Under the pieces are notes generated by a model, which worked only from the letters and a program-made list of their open reading frames with translations, did no database searches and had not been told where the DNA came from. A program made the position numbers and the translations under genes. This document shows positions 20,727-32,000 of a stretch of DNA of 64,000 nucleotides, in pieces. Origin of the DNA: Asparagopsis taxiformis (lineage: Eukaryota; Rhodophyta; Florideophyceae; Bonnemaisoniales; Bonnemaisoniaceae); the NCBI GenBank assembly GCA_030407315.1, contig JALQPE010002232.1:1-64000 (forward strand). The letters run 5' to 3'. Each line of letters starts with the position of its first letter. The first letter of the stretch is position 1.

Positions 20727-21060
20727 AAGTGATGTAGTACACTCCAGTTTTCAGTGTATTCGAAGTGTTATCGTTTAATACCATTGCTGTACTCTTGAAG
20801 GTGATTTGCTCAGGAGCTTCAATGTATAAACACTCCTGGACGAACACATCCAAATGTACTGGCTAGTCTATTTATTCCGAACTCTGCTACTACCTGTGAG
20901 CAAAGTCCGGGGCACTGTAACGCATCCCTTTGAGCTCAAAAAATGCGCCGTGGGATCACACGGTCAGGAGCAGATGTGGAACGCAGCGCCGTGGCTGAGG
21001 CAGGCACCCGCCTAGCTTACCGTGCCTGGGTAGCACGTCAATCTGCAACAGCTAATTGAT
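20727..21060. other. Unassigned spacer
   Basis: No open frame or motif of note. It follows the chromodomain stop of fragment G and might include its 3' untranslated or LTR remnant, but no LTR end could be defined. Confidence 0.3.
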
Positions 21061-21240
21061 AAGTTACCGCCCTATCATGAGTTACGAGAAGCTCAACGAG
21101 CTTATAGCCGGGCCATGGCCTCTACTGAGCGTAGTAACAAGAGTTATAGGTAGCACATTCAAGTTGCCACCCTATCATGGGTTACAAGCGGCTCGAGGAG
21201 CAAATGGCCGGGCGAAACAGCCATGATAGGTAGCACATTC
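21061..21240. repeat. Two imperfect tandem units (100 and 80 bp)
   Basis: Both units start AAGTT(A/G)CC(G/A)CCCTATCATG and end TAGGTAGCACATTC; the second lacks about 20 bp internally. They directly precede a copia RNase H fragment. Confidence 0.85.
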
Positions 21241-21687
21241 CAGAGTACGCTCAGTACTTGGCCGAAACGCGCCCACAGTGGCACTATTAAAGGCATCCTC
21301 TCCTCCCCTACAAGCAGATGGAGGCAGAGTGACATCGCCCATTGCTATCGCCACAGCCCAACCAAACCCTTCAGCCTACCTGCAAGACGTTACAACTCTC
21401 AATCGGCAATACAAGTTGTCGCCCAAACTGCCCCCACTAAGCGTCAAAAATTCATCGACATTCGATTCCACCACCTAATCGACAACATTGCGCAAGGCAA
21501 AATTACTCTAACATACATCCCCACTGACCAAATGCTCGCTGACATATTTACCAAACCCCTCCCTACCAAAACGTTCACAAGACTATCTACCCAACTGCGC
21601 ATTCTACCCCAATCCGAAAACAACGACGCTACACCCCTTTCACAACCATTACCTTCAGACCTCACCGCCCCTTGGCGACAGGGGGCG
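21241..21687 (+). pseudogene. 3' end of a copia element F (RNase H tail)
   Basis: The plus-strand translation shows the end of a Ty1/copia RNase H: D-I-R-F-H-H-L-I-D-N-I, I-P-T-D-Q-M-L-A-D-I-F-T-K-P-L-P. This is the hallmark of the copia polyprotein C-terminus. The 5' part is frame-shifted near 21260 and begins abruptly at the tandem repeat. A purine tract GACAGGGGGCG (21677-21687) and TGTCAGGATGC at 21688 mark a probable 3' LTR start, whose far end is obscured by the insertion of copia B at 21998. Confidence 0.8.
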
Positions 21688-21997
21688 TGTCAGGATGCTA
21701 ATAATAACAAATCGTCGCCAAGCAGCACCTCAGTCAACCATCAGGATGCTAATAAGAGACAGCCTGTCGTAGAGACCGCCGCCGGTCACAAGATAGAAGA
21801 TTATACTTAACCAACTCAGCAAACTGAATAAACCGAAAGAGGAACTCGCAAGAGACACTCTTCTAACAGAAAGAACATAGGTGGATATCAAGTTTTGGGA
21901 TTGGTTACCGCACCTCCCAGGGTGCTCTGTCTGCAGTTGGGACACTATAATCCAGACGTGTAAAAGTGTATCCAAGCCTAGATAGAGATGCGAATAC
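21688..21997 (+). repeat. Probable 3' LTR (partial) of copia F
   Basis: Starts TGTCAGG directly after the polypurine tract. CAGGATGCTAATAA occurs twice inside (21690, 21741). The 3' boundary is unknown: copia B interrupts at 21998, and the remainder may lie after 31414. Confidence 0.45.
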
Positions 21998-22099
21998 TGA
22001 CGAATAACTTACACCATTTACAGTAGTCAATACATATTTAAGTTCCGCCGGCGAACTAGTGAAACAATAAAGAAGGTAAGGAACCTGAGTTCTTTCACA
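21998..22099 (+). repeat. 5' LTR of copia B
   Basis: 102 bp, with TATTTAAG at 22035 and an AATAAA signal at 22066-22071. Compared with the 3' LTR it has lost 42 bp between two copies of GAATAACTT. Confidence 0.9.
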
Positions 22100-22111
22100 G
22101 GTTATGAGCCC
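22100..22111 (+). promoter_or_regulatory. Half-tRNA (initiator Met) primer-binding site of copia B
   Basis: GGTTATGAGCCC directly follows the 5' LTR. It is complementary to the anticodon arm of an initiator tRNA-Met (GGGCUCAUAACC, with CAU the anticodon). This is the mode known for Drosophila copia, where a cleaved half-tRNA rather than the 3' CCA end primes reverse transcription. Confidence 0.75.
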
Positions 22112-22295
22112 AAACTCTTTCCACTGCAACCCGCCATCCTTCCCCAACTTTCCGCCTGATCTCCTATCAAACTCGCCTCCTGTTTACGGCGACACGTTCT
22201 AACAAAGCTGTGCCTCCATTTTACGGCGACAGCGTCAAATTCTCAGATTCACACTACGCGTATTGCACTCCACTTTCACAGTGAATCACTCTACG

Positions 22296-23744
22296 ATGGC
22301 CAACTTCAGTTCTCCTCAACCTACACCCCTCCCAATGCCAGTCCCTATACAACATCAATTTGAAATTCCTGCTCTCACAGCAGACAACTTCATCCCATGG
22401 AAGATCGCTATGGAACACTTTGCAAAAAGTCAAGGAGTTTTTCCGTACCTCACCCGTATAGCTCCACACTCTTCGGACGCGGCAACTAACGAGGCACATG
22501 AGACCAAACATGCACAAGCACAGCTACTGGTACTATCCTCCATTTCTCCTGACATCATACAACAATTCACAGATTCCGAACTCAGTGGTCCCATCCACAT
22601 ACTATACGCCAAGATTCATTCCAAACTCACCGCTGTAAGTCCTGAAAACAACCCTGACAACCTTCGACGCCGTGCACGTGAGATACAATGGAACCCTTCA
22701 ATCCCAATATCAAACTACATTGAGCAACACAGACACCTACGCATGGTGATGATACGCTCTTCCTATCCTGAAATAGAACAAGATAACACCACGATCCAAT
22801 TTATCCTTGAAGGACTCGAGAATCATACAGAATGGACTTCGTTCTTACAAAACATAAGCACACACAGTGATCTTCACCCAAACAAGCCACTCTCCCTGGA
22901 TCATGTCATCACGATGATGCTCAAACATGACCATATCCGCATGCGATCCCATACACCCTCCTCCAATCACAACACTACTATGTCACCCCCTCATCACGGT
23001 TTCCGCAAGTTTTCCCCCCGTCGAAATTTCCAACAATACCACACTTCCACATCCCCGCATATCTTCCATCCAGATAACAACATTCCACGTCCAAAAGGAC
23101 ATCGTGGCCGTTGGTGCAAATTCCATGGATTGAGCTCCCATGACACAGCATACTGCAAAATGCACAAAACGTTTATGAGATCCAACCACTCAAACAATCC
23201 CAAACCACCCTCCCGCGCCAACCACACGGATACACAAGAAATCCAAGACTCATTCTCTGACATTCATCCTTCCACAATCATGTCGGATTCCGATGTACGT
23301 CCATCACCTCACTCGTCTTACATCTTAGACTCTGGCGCCAACAAAACTTATCTAACTCATCCAATACCAGGCGTCTCTATGACTGTCTCAGATACGTTGT
23401 GTGCCGATGGGCATCCGGAAAAAATTACACACCATGGAAATACCCAAGTCCCCATCAATCCATCCACTACATTACCACCCCATGATGTTGTAGTCACACC
23501 GACACTGACCAACAATCTCCTTTCCGTCGGCCAAATTTCCAATACCCATGATGTACTCTTTCAAAAAGATCAAGCTTACGTAAAGAAACGATCCACACCT
23601 CCACCAAACTCCGACATAATCATCTCCGCACCCAAAACAAAGGATGGATTATATCATATTATCATTCCCAAACGATCTCCCAACAATCTCAAACACAAGA
23701 GACGCCCTAACCGCCGATCTCTTCCCTACTATCTCCCTTACTAA
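22296..23744 (+). pseudogene. Gag-protease part of copia B polyprotein
   Basis: ATG at 22296 (ACGATGGCC). Contains the copia Gag core (W-K-I-A-M-E-H-F), a zinc-knuckle variant C-K-F-H-G-L-S-S-H-D-T-A-Y-C in which the second Cys is His, and the aspartic protease site L-D-S-G-A-N-K-T. The pre-integrase motif D-G-L-Y-H-I follows. The frame then ends at 23744 after an Arg/Lys-rich join, where the integrase zinc domain should be; that domain and the first catalytic Asp are missing. Confidence 0.85.
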
Positions 23745-24450
23745 GAACAGATTCTTTGTCACCTTCTTAGACGAAGGCAGCCGCCACCTCACTCTTCAAT
23801 GTATGCCGACCAAGTCAACAGTCGGCCAACTTCTCATGCAGCACATCAACTCAACCGCAACTCACACACCGCACCGTATTACACACATCACTGCTGACAA
23901 CGCTCTTGAGTATCACACGACAAACCTCAAAAAGTTTTACGAGTCACATAACATTCACACTCATCCCTCCGTACCACAGACATCACAAGAAAATTCACTC
24001 GCTGAACGAGTCAATCGTACAATCATGGATACTGCCCGCGCTTCACTACTATCCAGTGGACTATCAAACACCCTTTGGGATTTTGCTGCAATCGCAGCAG
24101 CTGACGCCTACAATCATACACCTCATAACGCACACGGTCAACTACCCATTGCTCTCTACCATAATTGCACCCCCGATGTCCGAACTCTCCTACCATTTGG
24201 CACTACCGGTCATGTACTCGATCCTGCTCCCCGCAACAAACTGGAACCACGCGCGAAACTTGTTCACTACATAGGACGTGCAGATTATCGTCACTACCAC
24301 ATCTTTGACAGCGCCACCAATCTTGTTTCACGATGCAGAGCAGCTGACTTTTCCATTTATGAGCCACTTCATGATCCGTTCACACTTCGTTCCACACTTC
24401 CGCTTACACTGCCACAGATCCTCTCATCTTCACTGAACCGAAAACTTTGA
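23731..24450 (+). pseudogene. Integrase core remnant of copia B
   Basis: Open in a different frame from Gag-protease. Begins K-N-R-F-F-V-T-F-L-D-E-G-S-R. Retains the second and third catalytic acids in I-T-A-D-N-A-L-E-Y and E-N-S-L-A-E-R-V-N-R-T, and the following copia motifs. The N-terminal H-H-C-C domain and first Asp are absent, so integration activity is not expected. Confidence 0.85.
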
Positions 24451-25489
24451 AACAAGCTCAACGTGCACCTGATTCCAAATCATGGGAATTGGCATGGAAT
24501 TCCGAGCTTGATAGTCTTGAAGAAAGAGGCGTACTCACGTTTGTACCCAAATCAGAAATTCCTGCAGACACCAAACTCCTTCCCGTTCAAACCATCCTGA
24601 AACTCAAAAAGGATAATACCGGAAACCCATCTATACGCAAAGTACGCTGCACGGTTCGCGGCGACTGACAAATTCCTGGACTGCACTACGATCCTGATGA
24701 TTTATCCAGTCCTGTAGCCAGCAGGGATGCCATTAGAACAGCATTGGCACTAGCAGCTGTGAACAATCTACACACCTCCACTGGGACCTCGAGTCCGCAT
24801 TTCTACATGAAATTTTCCTGCAGAGACAAACATCTTCCTGCACAAACCCAAACGGTTTGATGGCTCCGTCAAGTACCCCCATCACGTAGCCAAACTAACG
24901 GGAAATATGTATGGCAGCAATCAGGCCTGCAAAATCTTCACCGAAGGCTTAGCTGACTTTCTCATCGCCTCCGACTTCTCCCGTATGACATCTGACACCT
25001 GCTCTTTCATCCTTCGAGCTCGATCCGACCCATCACATTTTGTACTCCTGGTTATAACAATGGACGACTTCTTAGTGGTCACAAACAATCTACCACTCAC
25101 GACAAAAGTCAAAAAGCGCCTCCGTCAAAAATATAAGCTCAAAGATTTGGAACAGTCGAGCATCTTCTCGGCTGGAAAGTAACTCACTCCACTGCTGGAA
25201 TCAGCATTTCACAACCTGCCTATGTCAATTCTCTCATCGAACGATTTGGCCAATCTGATTCCAAACCTGCCAAATCACCAATAGCTACTGAACTACTATT
25301 GGACAAACCGCAGCACAGTGCACCGCTAGACACCTCAAAATTTGACTACAAAAGCCTGATTGGATCACTTCGATACTTATGTGACTCCACCAGACCTGAT
25401 CTTTCATTCATTGTTGGTCTCCTCGGCCGATATTCTCAGTCTCCTACCCAACACCATTGGAAAGCTGCCATACGCGTCGTTCGTCACCT
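24447..25489 (+). pseudogene. Reverse transcriptase remnant of copia B
   Basis: Copia RT motifs in broken frames: W-E-L-A-W-N-S-E-L-D-S-L, V-R-C-T-V-R-G-D followed by TGA, then L-T-G-N-M-Y-G-S-N-Q-A and the catalytic T-M-D-D-F-L-V in place of Y-V-D-D, then I-G-S-L-R-Y-L-C-D-S-T-R-P-D-L. At R-V-V-R-H-L (25489) it is cut by element C and resumes at 30743. Confidence 0.85.
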
Positions 25490-25746
25490 TGTAGACAATG
25501 TTCAATACTGAGAAATGTCTCATCCTCCCACTCTAAAATATCGAGTATAATTACGTGTACTGCGGATCATTAGGACACGTAATTGCTCTCCTTTGATAAT
25601 TAGTACAGAAGATAGAAAGCAAGGGATTATATTCACTATATAAAGCCCTTCCTCTACGTCCCTTTGGGATCGGAGGTACCGGACTCCTTACCCACATCTG
25701 CACTGCACAACTTCTCAGGGATAGCTTGACCGCCTACTGGACTACA
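25490..25746 (+). repeat. 5' LTR of chromovirus C
   Basis: 257 bp, with a TATATAAA box at 25637-25644. No TGG primer-binding site directly follows; the next bases are GATATATCTATCG. Confidence 0.93.
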
Positions 25747-25829
25747 GATATATCTATCGTCCGGCCGGAAGATACGGTAGTCAGCTTCAGGCTTCCTGGA
25801 AAGCGCAGTTCTATTGTCAAGTTTTCGAT

Positions 25830-26504
25830 ATGGTGACGACAAGGAGTGCTGCAACCAAGGATCCGGTCATTTTTCAGCCAATCAGCCACCCCATACTAAC
25901 CTCTGTCGATCCCGCAGAAGCGGCAAAATTCAGAAGAGACAGGGAACATTATGAACTAAAAATTGAACAAAAAGAGAAAGATGGAGCACCATTGGTTCCA
26001 GCAACGTACCGTGTGTCCATTTGTCCCCAGCTGTTATGATCGGTTCATCGTTTGGGATACTTCGATACGATTGCTCCGAATGTATCAGTCGAAAACTTAT
26101 CAGAAATGCATCTAGAAGAATGGATCAAGGAATTATCTGATACAGTGGATGGGGCGGAGCCAGACCCAGACTTCATTCATTCAGCCTTAGCTGGATTGAG
26201 AACGAATACGAAAATAACTGATCCACGCGCTCGAATCATGCAATTAGCAATAGATTTTGACACAAGACTGGAGGAGAAAAGACTATCAAAGTTATACAAG
26301 CAAACACTGCAAAGGCAACTGAGCTCTTGACAGAGAAGTTATATCCGCCAATACTGAAGAGCAAAGTCAAACATGCTCTGGAGTATATGACGGAAACAAA
26401 AAACGACTGGAAAAAATTTGTACACTACGTGTGTACACAAGCTGAGCATATACAGAAAGGCTCTTCAGCTGGTAATGGAAATACAACAGGGGTTCTAAAC
26501 TAAG
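25830..26504 (+). pseudogene. gag of chromovirus C (frame-broken)
   Basis: ATG at 25830, starting M-V-T-T-R-S-A-A-T-K-D-P, with a stop at 26037 and later frame changes (25830-26039, 26052-26330, then to about 26504). The Gag core is recognisable (D-P-A-E-A-A-K-F, L-T-E-K-L-Y-P-P-I-L-K-S, M-T-E-T-K-N-D-W). No intact Gag can be produced from this copy. Confidence 0.75.
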
Positions 26505-26722
26505 GTCTTCGCCAAATGCGACAACAAATAACGGATATATGAAAGGAGAAACTAAACCATTCAATTCCAAACGCAAATGCGCCCAAATGCCTCATTCCAG
26601 ACTGTACAGAACGCCACCTGCTCAGATACTGCCGGAATACTTCTGTTGAAAAGGAAAGGGAACTTCATCAGAAGTTCCAAGACGAAAAAGCAAGAAAAGG
26701 ATCATCTGGAAGCATTTATGCA

Positions 26723-29700
26723 GTGAAAGATGCCACAATGTCAGTGCCTTCTCTAGAGAGGAACGAGAATTCTACAAACTTTGTTGCTACATTTGCAGAC
26801 AAAGTACAAAGTATTATCTGTACGGACATAGGTTCGGATATCAACTTGCTCTGTCCCTCCCTGTTTAAGTCTATTGAAAGACCCGGAAACGATACATTGA
26901 AGGTAGAAATATTATCTACCCCAATTAAGTTCGATCTTGCTGTACAGCAGGACTCCTCAGGTAATCGCATATATGTCGAGTGTGATCGCAAGATCAAGAT
27001 TAATATCAAGCTGCATGTACGCCATGGCTCTTCACTCACTCTACTCTACGGAATGTTACATGGTACGTGGCATTGAAGCCTTTACAAACAGCATGCTGGG
27101 TAGGAAGTGCCTCGAGGCGCTGGGAATGGATGCCAAGCAGATTTTGACTGCGGCATGGTGAACGACACAGCGGTAATGTGGATATATCCGAGCTTGTTGA
27201 CGAAGATAACCCTAATACCTCGTATGGTTCTGTCAAGAAGCTGGGTAATTCATGCGGCTTTTTTTCATTCTACAGGCCCTGAAGCAGACTATGAAAGCAG
27301 TGAGGACCTTCCATTACTGGAGCTAAGCATTGACACGTCACAAGAGATCGATACAGCACTCAACATGATGGTGCAAGATGCAAAAATTGCTGGTTTATCG
27401 GACGTGAAACGATTGCAGAACCTGCTACAGCAGTACAAAAGACGTGTTCAGATGTAGATTGGGGAATGACCCTCCAGCTAAGCTGGAGCCAATGAAAATC
27501 GTACTGAAGGCCGGTGCTGTACCTTTCAGGGCCAAGCCAAGAAGTTATTCTATAGAGCAAAGATGTTCATCATTAATTTCATCCGACAGGCCGAAGCATT
27601 CGGGGTTTTGTCGGAAAAATCCACATGCACAATGGGTCTCAGCACCATTGCTCGTGGCGAAAGCAGGACCTCCAAGTTCCGAATAACTTTCGATCTGCGT
27701 GCTATAAATGCGGCTACAGTACCAATGACGTGGCCGATGCCACACATAGAGAGTGAATTGGCTGACATGAATGGATGCTCCGTGTTCGCCATAATTGACT
27801 TTGTTAGTGGATATTGGCAATTGCCATTGGAAGGAGGAAGCCAGGAATATCACAGCATACTAACCCGATAGGAATTTATTCCTCTACTCGAACTCTACAG
27901 GGAGGCAGAAAACAGTGTAGCCAACTTCCAGGCAACAGTTGTATCCTGTTTTGATTCGTTATCAAGCCATCTCAAGGCCTGGCTGGATGATTTCTTAATA
28001 CATACTCACTCGGAGAGAGAGCACTTGGATGTATTGGAAGCATTTTTTAAGATCTGCCGTCAATACAGGCTTAAAATTTCTGCCAAGAAGTCTACCCTAT
28101 ACGCAACTAAGGTGAAATGGTGTGTCAGAATCATTGACACTGAGGGTGTAAAGTTCGACCCGAGCAGGCTTTCGGGGCTAGCTGGTATGCAAGAGCCAGT
28201 TACTGCTGGTGAGCTGTGCGAATTCATACATTGTATGCAGTGGATGGCATGCTCAGTACCTGCATTCGCGGAGCGCATTGAACCATTGCGAAAGATACTT
28301 GAGAAAGCTTTTGAAAAAACAGGACAGCGTACTCACCTTCCGTACGCAATATGCATATCTACACTCTCTTGGGGGCCAAAGGAGAACAACTCTTTCCTAG
28401 AACTTCAAGAGAGCTTAAGAAATGCTGTTAAATTGGCACACATACGGGACGATATGGAGGTTGTATTTACATGGATGCATCTGATCAGCATTGGGCTGCT
28501 GTGGTTACACAATGTGCTTTAGAGGACTTAGACAAAGACTTGACTGAGCAGAAGCACCAGCCACTCTCTTTTATAAGCTCCTCCTTCAAAGAGCGGAAAT
28601 GAACTGGTCTACGTTCGAAAAGGAGGCATTTGCCATATACCAGACTTTCCAAAAGCTGGATTACATGTTTGCATCACGAGTACTCATGTGTACACTGACC
28701 ATCGTAATCTACTGTTCATCTTCAATCCATGCTCTCTGGAACCTGCCCTCGGAAGACATGTGGTATCAAAGGTACAAAGATGGGCCCTTTACCTCTCAAG
28801 TTTCCAATACACTATGAGCACGTCTTCGGGAAACAAAAATGTGTTTGCAGACATACTTACGAGATGGCTCAAAGGATACGAAGGAACAAAGCCGAACATC
28901 TGTTAAAGCGGTCAGATCTATTGTACAGGCTACACCAAATGATGGAAAGTCCAATATTCCGAGATTTCGACTGGCCAGATAAGGAAAGGGTGAAAGAAAT
29001 ACAGCTCAAACATAGCAGTACTCAAAAAAAGATAGGTTTTACTTATCAAGATGGAATGTTATATAAGGATGGAAAGATTTGGATTCCAAGCGAAGCAGCA
29101 GAATTGCAAATGCAAATACTAGTTCTGGTCATGTGGACTAGAAGGGCATCGAGGTATCGATGCTACGTGGCACAGTATTATGAAGGAGTTTGTATGGTCT
29201 GGAATTAGAAAGGATGTGGAGATTTTTGTACGCAAGTGCCTGCATTGCATTTCTTCCCGTGCAGGAGACAAAATACCTCGGCCTCTAGCCAGCACAGCGC
29301 ACGCATCCCGTCCCAATCAGATGCTACACTTGATTATCTCTATATGGGGCCAGTTGTGGAAGGCTACAAATACGTTCTTGTCCCAAGTGATGATTTTCAT
29401 CTTACAAGTGGCTCTGCCCCTCTCAACGGGCAGACGCAAAACATACAGCTAAATCTATACGGCAGTGGATTGATGTATTCTCATGTATGGATGTGTGGAC
29501 TTCGGATCAGGGCTCTCACTTTCGCAATGAGACCATGAAGCTGCTTGCTAATGAAAATGATATACGACATCATTTCACAACTACGTATACGCCATGGGCG
29601 AACGGTACTGTGGAAAAGGTCAACCGTGAGATATTAAGAGCCGTGAAGGCTCTTTGTCTGAATTACGGCTAGCATCTAGTGATTGGCCTACTTGCATACC

Positions 29701-30462
29701 GAGGTTCAAAAGAGTATTGAATGAATCTCCTCTTAGTAGGCTTGGAAGAAATCCAGAAGGCATTTATCGATGTCCTCTAGAGGTAATGACGGCTCTAAAG
29801 CCCAATATCAATGTGTTGTTGAGCTCGGACTGTGAAAATATTAAGGCACTGTCTTTGATAGAGCAAACAAGTTATTTGATGGGTCAGCTACAGGAAACTA
29901 CAGATCAGATGCACAAGGATGTGGAAATTCTCGTCAGTGCAAGGAGGGAAAAAGAGATTGCAGCACACAACAAAAAGGTTAACCTCATTCAGCCCAATTT
30001 CTGCGTTGGTGACTTTGTACTAGTGCGAAAGGCACGCAACTCTGGTCATATGCTAGCTTACAAATTGCAAGGGCCAAAGAGAATCAGTGACATAGTGAGT
30101 CCTCTGGTTTACGAAGTAAACAGTCTCATATCGATGAGAAGGAGAAAGTACACGCTTCCAGACTGCACTACTATCATAGCCAATTGTTGGTGCAGAAGTA
30201 TCAAAGGATCTACTGAGCTATGCAACCCCACACTGAGGCTCATTACGAAATCATAGAGCGTATTCTGGATATTAAGATTGATCGGGGTGTTTTCCTGGCC
30301 AAGATAGAATGGGAAGGCCTTCCGGACGCTGATGATATACCGTGGGAACTTATGCTACAAATATTTGAAGACGCACCAGAGACAGTCTTGGCCTTTCTCT
30401 GCAACATTGCAAAAAGAAAATTGCCAAGAAGGCCATATGCACATTATCCTCTAAATGACTGA
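26723..30462 (+). pseudogene. pol of chromovirus C (frame-broken)
   Basis: Pieces in several frames give a complete Pol order. A protease-like T-D-I-G-S-D-I-N-L-L lies near 26825. RT follows (F-R-I-T-F-D-L-R-A-I-N, S-G-Y-W-Q-L-P, then W-L-D-D-F-L near 27980, with Trp where gypsy elements usually have Tyr). RNase H (D-A-S-D-Q-H-W) lies near 28475. Integrase has a zinc region (C-L-H-C near 29240), T-S-D-Q-G-S-H-F and A-N-G-T-V-E-K-V. A chromodomain (I-E-W-E-G-L-P-D-A-D-D) ends at 30462. At least six breaks; non-functional as read. Confidence 0.85.
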
Positions 30463-30480
30463 TACACAGTCATGGGGCGC

Positions 30481-30737
30481 TGTAGACAATGTGCAATACT
30501 GAGAAATGTCTCATCCTCCCACTCTAAAATATCGAGTATAATTACGTGTACTGCGGATCATTAGGACACGTAATTGCTCTCCTTTGATAATTAGTACAGA
30601 AGATAGAAAGCAAGGGATTACATTCACTATATAAAGCCCTTCCTCTACGTCCCTTTGGGATCGGAGGTACCGGACTCCTTACCCACATCTGCACTGCACA
30701 ACTTCTCAGGGATAGCTTGACCGCCTACTGGACTACA
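30481..30737 (+). repeat. 3' LTR of chromovirus C
   Basis: 257 bp, two substitutions from the 5' LTR (T/G near position 12, T/C near position 139 of the LTR). Preceded by a short G-rich tract ATGGGGCGC. Confidence 0.93.
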
Positions 30738-30742
30738 CGCCT

Positions 30743-31270
30743 CAAAAGCACTGCAGACACAGGCATCCTCTACCCCAGGGGAAATCATGCAGGCCTTGTC
30801 GCTACTCTGACTCGGATTTGCCGCTTGTCCTGAACACACGCCGCTCTACATCCGGTTCCCTCATATTCTTCAACAATGCTCCAGTTGCTTGGCAGTCAAG
30901 AATACAACAAAACCTGGTAAAGTCTACGCACGCAGCCGAATATGTCGCTGGTTTTCAAACAACACTACTTTTACGTGCCATATCTGGTATACTCTCTGAA
31001 ATAGGACACACCGTCAATCACCCCATCCCACTTCACATTGACAACACTGCCAGCATCAGCACTGCGAAAGCTAAATACCCTACTCCCATGTCAAGACATA
31101 TAGATGTCAAATTTCATTGGCTCCGCGAACAAGTCAATCAAGGGCTTATCACGCCAACTCACATCGCTTCTACAGAGAACCCAGCGGACATACTAACCAA
31201 GACTCTCAACCTACCCCTTCACAACGCAAGCGAAACTAGTTCACCTCACTCAGCTGCAGCGCGCGGCGAC
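30743..31270 (+). pseudogene. RNase H part of copia B, downstream of insertion C
   Basis: Resumes the copia frame with K-S-T-A-D-T-G-I, a short disrupted stretch, then T-R-R-S-T-S-G-S-L-I-F-F-N-N, H-A-A-E-Y-V-A, H-I-D-N-T-A-S-I and A-D-I-L-T-K-T-L. The last open stretch stops at 31273, just inside the 3' LTR start. Joining across C restores the expected R-H-L-K-S-T-A-D motif, confirming the insertion point. Confidence 0.9.
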
Positions 31271-31414
31271 TGACGAATAACTTCTTTTCCGCGCTACATC
31301 TGACCTTCGGCTTTCCGAATAACTTACACCATTTACAGTAGTCAATACATATTTAAGTTCCGCCGGCGAACTAGTGAAACAATAAAGAAGGTAAGGAACC
31401 TGAGTTCTTTCACA
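31271..31414 (+). repeat. 3' LTR of copia B
   Basis: 144 bp. Retains the 42-bp segment (CTTTTCCGCGCTACATC...) between the two GAATAACTT repeats; otherwise matches the 5' LTR. Confidence 0.9.
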
Positions 31415-32000
31415 AATTCGGTACTCATGAGGACATGCTACACTACCATAGTATGTGAGGGTGTATGGGTATCTAGGATGGGAATCTACGTGGATTGCGA
31501 GCTAAGACCTGCCTGCTTCTTGAGCAAACAGAACTTCGGTGCATCAGATTCACGCGCGCGAAGCGCGCGCCAGCGCGTAAAGGGCACTTGTTAAATAAAG
31601 ACTAATGAATGAGAAGGTAGGCGAGGAGCTACCGTTGTCCAACAAATTTCAATATTGAATGGTCCAGCACCTTTCCGTACCATCTGTAGATCCGGTCACC
31701 GGATGCAGCGATCTACCCTCGAGGGTACTTGATCACTGCTCTGAATTATATCCAAGTGCATAGATTTACCGTCTGCTTTAGTTCCCAGATTCCTTTCGAA
31801 TTTGACTTGGCGAACGCTCAACTAAGACGCTGAAACTATTCATACAATCCCGACACGGTTGATTCTAAATGAACTAAATTCCATGGCTACATGGAACAAT
31901 GAACTCTCTAGCTCCAAGATATTCTTTCGCTATCTGCCTGAAAAAAATCTAGACTTACATTCCTGAAAAGCGGTCTCCATTACAAGCGGGTTGCTCTAGG
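31415..32000. other. Unassigned spacer right of copia B
   Basis: No gene seen. Contains a GC-only hairpin-prone tract around 31552-31576. May include the remainder of the copia F LTR that copia B interrupted. Confidence 0.3.

Larger units (their letters stand above)
25490..30737 (+). mobile_element. Ty3/gypsy chromovirus C, inserted in copia B
   Basis: 5,248 bp with two 257-bp LTRs (TGTAG...CTACA) differing at two substitutions. Flanks CACCT (25485-25489) and CGCCT (30738-30742) are a 5-bp target duplication with one change; the copia reading frame shows CACCT is ancestral. It carries gag, protease, RT, RNase H, integrase and chromodomain, all broken by multiple frameshifts and stops. The contrast between nearly identical LTRs and badly broken genes is notable. 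Confidence 0.95.
21998..31414 (+). mobile_element. Ty1/copia element B, split by chromovirus C
   Basis: LTRs are TGACGAATAACTT...TTCTTTCACA, 102 bp on the left and 144 bp on the right. Flanks AATAC (21993-21997) and AATTC (31415-31419) are a 5-bp target duplication with one mismatch. Removing C (5,248 bp plus its 5-bp duplication) leaves a copia of about 4.16 kb. Order: LTR, half-tRNA primer-binding site, Gag-protease, integrase, RT, RNase H. It has several stops and frameshifts and lacks the integrase N-terminal domain, so it is inactive. Confidence 0.92.

Noticed and set aside
31552..31576. GC-only hairpin candidate
   Set aside because: Simple alternating GC sequence with no linked feature or repeat; no function can be argued.
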